Assembly: GCA_903834645.1 (NCBI GenBank)
Contig: CAILKA010000503.1
Span: forward strand, 1-7,256
DNA from: an uncultured beta proteobacterium
GTDB lineage: Bacteria > Pseudomonadota > Gammaproteobacteria > Burkholderiales > Burkholderiaceae_C
Reading direction: 5' to 3'
DNA length: 7,256 nt
This document shows positions 6,605 to 7,256 of this stretch, piece after piece. The notes beneath the pieces are model-generated. The model had not been told where the DNA came from and did no database searches. It was given only the letters and a program-made list of their open reading frames with translations. The stretch's first letter is position 1, and every line of letters starts with the position of its first letter. The position numbers and the translations under genes are program-made.

Positions 6605-6833
6605 GCAGCACGGTCCCGTTGGCCATCGGCAGCCCGATGGAGTCCTCGGCCGAGGCCAGGCGCATGTCGCGCTCGATGGACTCCCAGACGAAGAGGATCT
6701 TGCGCCCCCCGAACGGGCGGACGTAGTGCGTGCCCTCGAGCAGCACGCTGTCCTTGAGCTCCTCGCGGATGGTGCGCGGGTTGTACTTGATGCGAGCGGC
6801 CAGCTCGGCGGTGGTCAGATAGGTCGTGCTCAT
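6597..6833 (-). CDS. Excisionase-like small winged helix-turn-helix protein
   Basis: This encodes 78 residues from ATG at 6833. It has GAGGG at 6838-6842, 4 bases upstream, which favours this start over in-frame ATGs further upstream that would run through the operator and promoter region. The sequence LTTAELAARIKYNPRTIREELKD (6-28) is a helix-turn-helix, followed by a wing-like HYVRPFGGRKILFVWESIERDM (36-57). This is the usual layout of MerR/AlpA/Xis-type DNA-binding proteins next to integrases. It probably bends DNA at the attachment site to direct excision, or regulates the integrase gene. It is the first gene of the minus-strand operon and overlaps the integrase start by 8 bases. Separation of excisionase from plain regulator is not possible from sequence alone. 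Confidence 0.82.
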   Translation of the reverse strand: MSTTYLTTAELAARIKYNPRTIREELKDSVLLEGTHYVRPFGGRKILFVWESIERDMRLASAEDSIGLPMANGTVLRG

Positions 6834-6844
6834 GCTACCCTCAT

Positions 6845-6864
6845 GTGGAGAAAACTCATCAAAC
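6845..6864 (+). promoter_or_regulatory. Operator-like repeat, copy 1
   Basis: GTGGAGAAAACTC at 6845-6857 followed by xxCAAAC to 6864 is repeated on the opposite strand at 6924-6943, with 18 of 20 positions identical. This copy lies downstream of the predicted operon transcript start and 11 bases upstream of the HTH gene's start codon, so a bound repressor could block elongation or translation initiation. The likely ligand is the divergent XRE protein. Confidence 0.6.
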
Positions 6865-6891
6865 ATCGCGTGATTGCGACGTCTGATGCGC

Positions 6892-6919
6892 ATGATACTC
6901 AACGCTTGGGGTCTGTCAA
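6892..6919 (-). promoter_or_regulatory. Sigma-70-like promoter for the HTH-integrase operon
   Basis: Read on the minus strand, TTGACA (6919 to 6914, perfect -35) is followed after 16 bases by TATCAT (6897 to 6892, 5 of 6 for -10). The predicted transcript start is near 6885, about 50 bases before the ATG at 6833. The promoter lies between two inverted operator-like copies, which fits repression. Confidence 0.7.
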
Positions 6920-6920
6920 G

Positions 6921-6948
6921 CACGTTTGTGGAGTTTTCTCCACGTTTG
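6921..6948 (-). promoter_or_regulatory. Operator-like repeat, copy 2, with dyad and flanking direct repeats
   Basis: The core 6924-6943, read on the minus strand, matches copy 1 at 18 of 20 positions. Within it GTGGAG (6928-6933) and CTCCAC (6938-6943) form a 6-bp inverted repeat around TTTT, a typical dyad for a dimeric HTH repressor. CACGTTTG flanks it as a direct repeat at 6921-6928 and 6941-6948, 20 bases apart. It lies next to the -35 of the integrase operon and 23 bases before the XRE start codon, so it could control both directions. Confidence 0.65.
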
Positions 6949-6966
6949 ATTGTCTAAGGTGTCTCC

Positions 6967-7188
6967 GTGATCCGGTTCAAGCTGGCCGAGCAGCTCGAGA
7001 AGAAGCAGTTTCGGGACTCCCGTCGCATCACGATCCAGGAGGTCTCGGAGGCGACGGGCATCAACCGCTCGACCTTGTCGAAGATCCTGAACCTGAAGGG
7101 CTACAGCACCGGAACGGACGTGCTGGACAAGCTGTGTGCCTACTTCGGGTGCCGCATCGAGGACCTCGTGGAGCACGTAGCCGACTAG
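6967..7188 (+). CDS. Cro/C1-type (XRE) transcriptional regulator
   Basis: This encodes 73 residues from GTG at 6967, with AAGGTG (6956-6961) as ribosome binding site at 5-base spacing. Residues ~21-42 (ITIQEVSEATGINRSTLSKILN) are a clear helix-turn-helix of the Cro/C1 type, with NRSTLSKIL as recognition helix. The rest (TGTDVLDKLCAYFGCRIEDLVEHV) is the typical end of short XRE regulators of the HTH_26/YozG-like kind. It has no extra ligand or protease domain, so it is a minimal repressor. It diverges from the HTH-integrase operon across 133 bases carrying two matching operator-like sites. The inferred role is autorepression and repression of the integrase operon. Its own promoter is not clear; any likely one overlaps operator copy 2. 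Confidence 0.9.
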   Translation: MIRFKLAEQLEKKQFRDSRRITIQEVSEATGINRSTLSKILNLKGYSTGTDVLDKLCAYFGCRIEDLVEHVAD

Positions 7189-7232
7189 CTGCGCGGACGC
7201 GAGCCTGGGAGCGAGGCTGGCCCCACCCTCGT

Positions 7233-7250
7233 TGTGACGACTGTGACGAC
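7233..7250 (+). repeat. Tandem 9-bp repeat near right edge
   Basis: TGTGACGAC occurs twice in direct tandem at 7233-7241 and 7242-7250. The 68 bases after the XRE stop codon otherwise hold only a weak 5-bp stem (7202-7206 with 7214-7218). The repeat may be the start of an iteron or binding-site array, or part of a coding region beyond the edge; the window is too short to tell. Confidence 0.35.
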
Positions 7251-7256
7251 CTCGAC

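Noticed and set aside
5498..6757. Long + strand open frame opposite the integrase
   Set aside because: It is a high-GC shadow of the integrase: Gly/Ala/Val-rich without a recognisable domain, whereas the minus-strand frame has full catalytic motifs.
6830..6844. Tiny upstream ORF (ATG, three codons, TGA) overlapping the HTH-gene start
   Set aside because: Only four codons and no ribosome binding site of its own; probably coincidence.
6886..6893. ATGCGCAT palindrome at the integrase-operon -10 region
   Set aside because: Only 8 bp with no second copy; may be chance, and the larger repeated operators explain the region better.

Overview
The window is GC-rich, densely packed bacterial DNA. Base composition, codon use and the protein families present suggest a betaproteobacterium, most likely in Burkholderiales (for example a Rubrivivax/Leptothrix/Ideonella-like lineage). 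This placement is inference from style and remembered relatives, not from a marker gene. No rRNA, tRNA or CRISPR array was seen, and no gene-free stretch exceeds about 135 bases.

Left part (1-3680, + strand). A long VIT/VWA-domain protein enters from beyond the left edge, so its N-terminus is missing. After its VWA domain and a Ser/Ala/Pro-rich linker it carries a short segment that closely resembles the conserved C-terminal tail of the division protein FtsZ (DIPAFLRRQ). Then comes a tight three-gene cluster of small predicted outer-membrane or periplasmic lipoproteins: a conserved lipoprotein, a glycine-zipper lipoprotein and a DUF4189 lipoprotein. The second follows the first by 11 bases and the third overlaps the second by ATGA. 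A perfect 12-bp hairpin closes the cluster.

Middle (3680-4552). A small Cys-rich conserved protein on + meets, tail to tail, a minus-strand conserved protein with an N-terminal C-x2-C/C-x2-C zinc-ribbon-like motif. The two coding regions overlap by about 120 bases.

Right part (4605-7188). This is an integration module. On the minus strand run an excisionase-like winged-HTH protein, a tyrosine recombinase with a DUF3596-type arm-binding domain, and an unrecognised 254-residue protein. They overlap by 8 and 4 bases, so they look like one translationally coupled operon. A small Cro/C1-type (XRE) regulator diverges on the + strand. The 133-base divergent intergenic region has a near-consensus sigma-70 promoter for the integrase operon. 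It is bracketed by two inverted copies of an approximately 20-bp operator-like sequence, one in front of each gene. This suggests that the XRE protein represses both its own gene and the recombination operon, as in a small integrative element.

The points most worth a second look are the FtsZ-tail-like segment in the VIT/VWA protein, the unknown protein co-translated with the integrase, and the paired-operator switch. The edge of the integrated element is not defined; it may lie somewhere between about 3880 and 4604.
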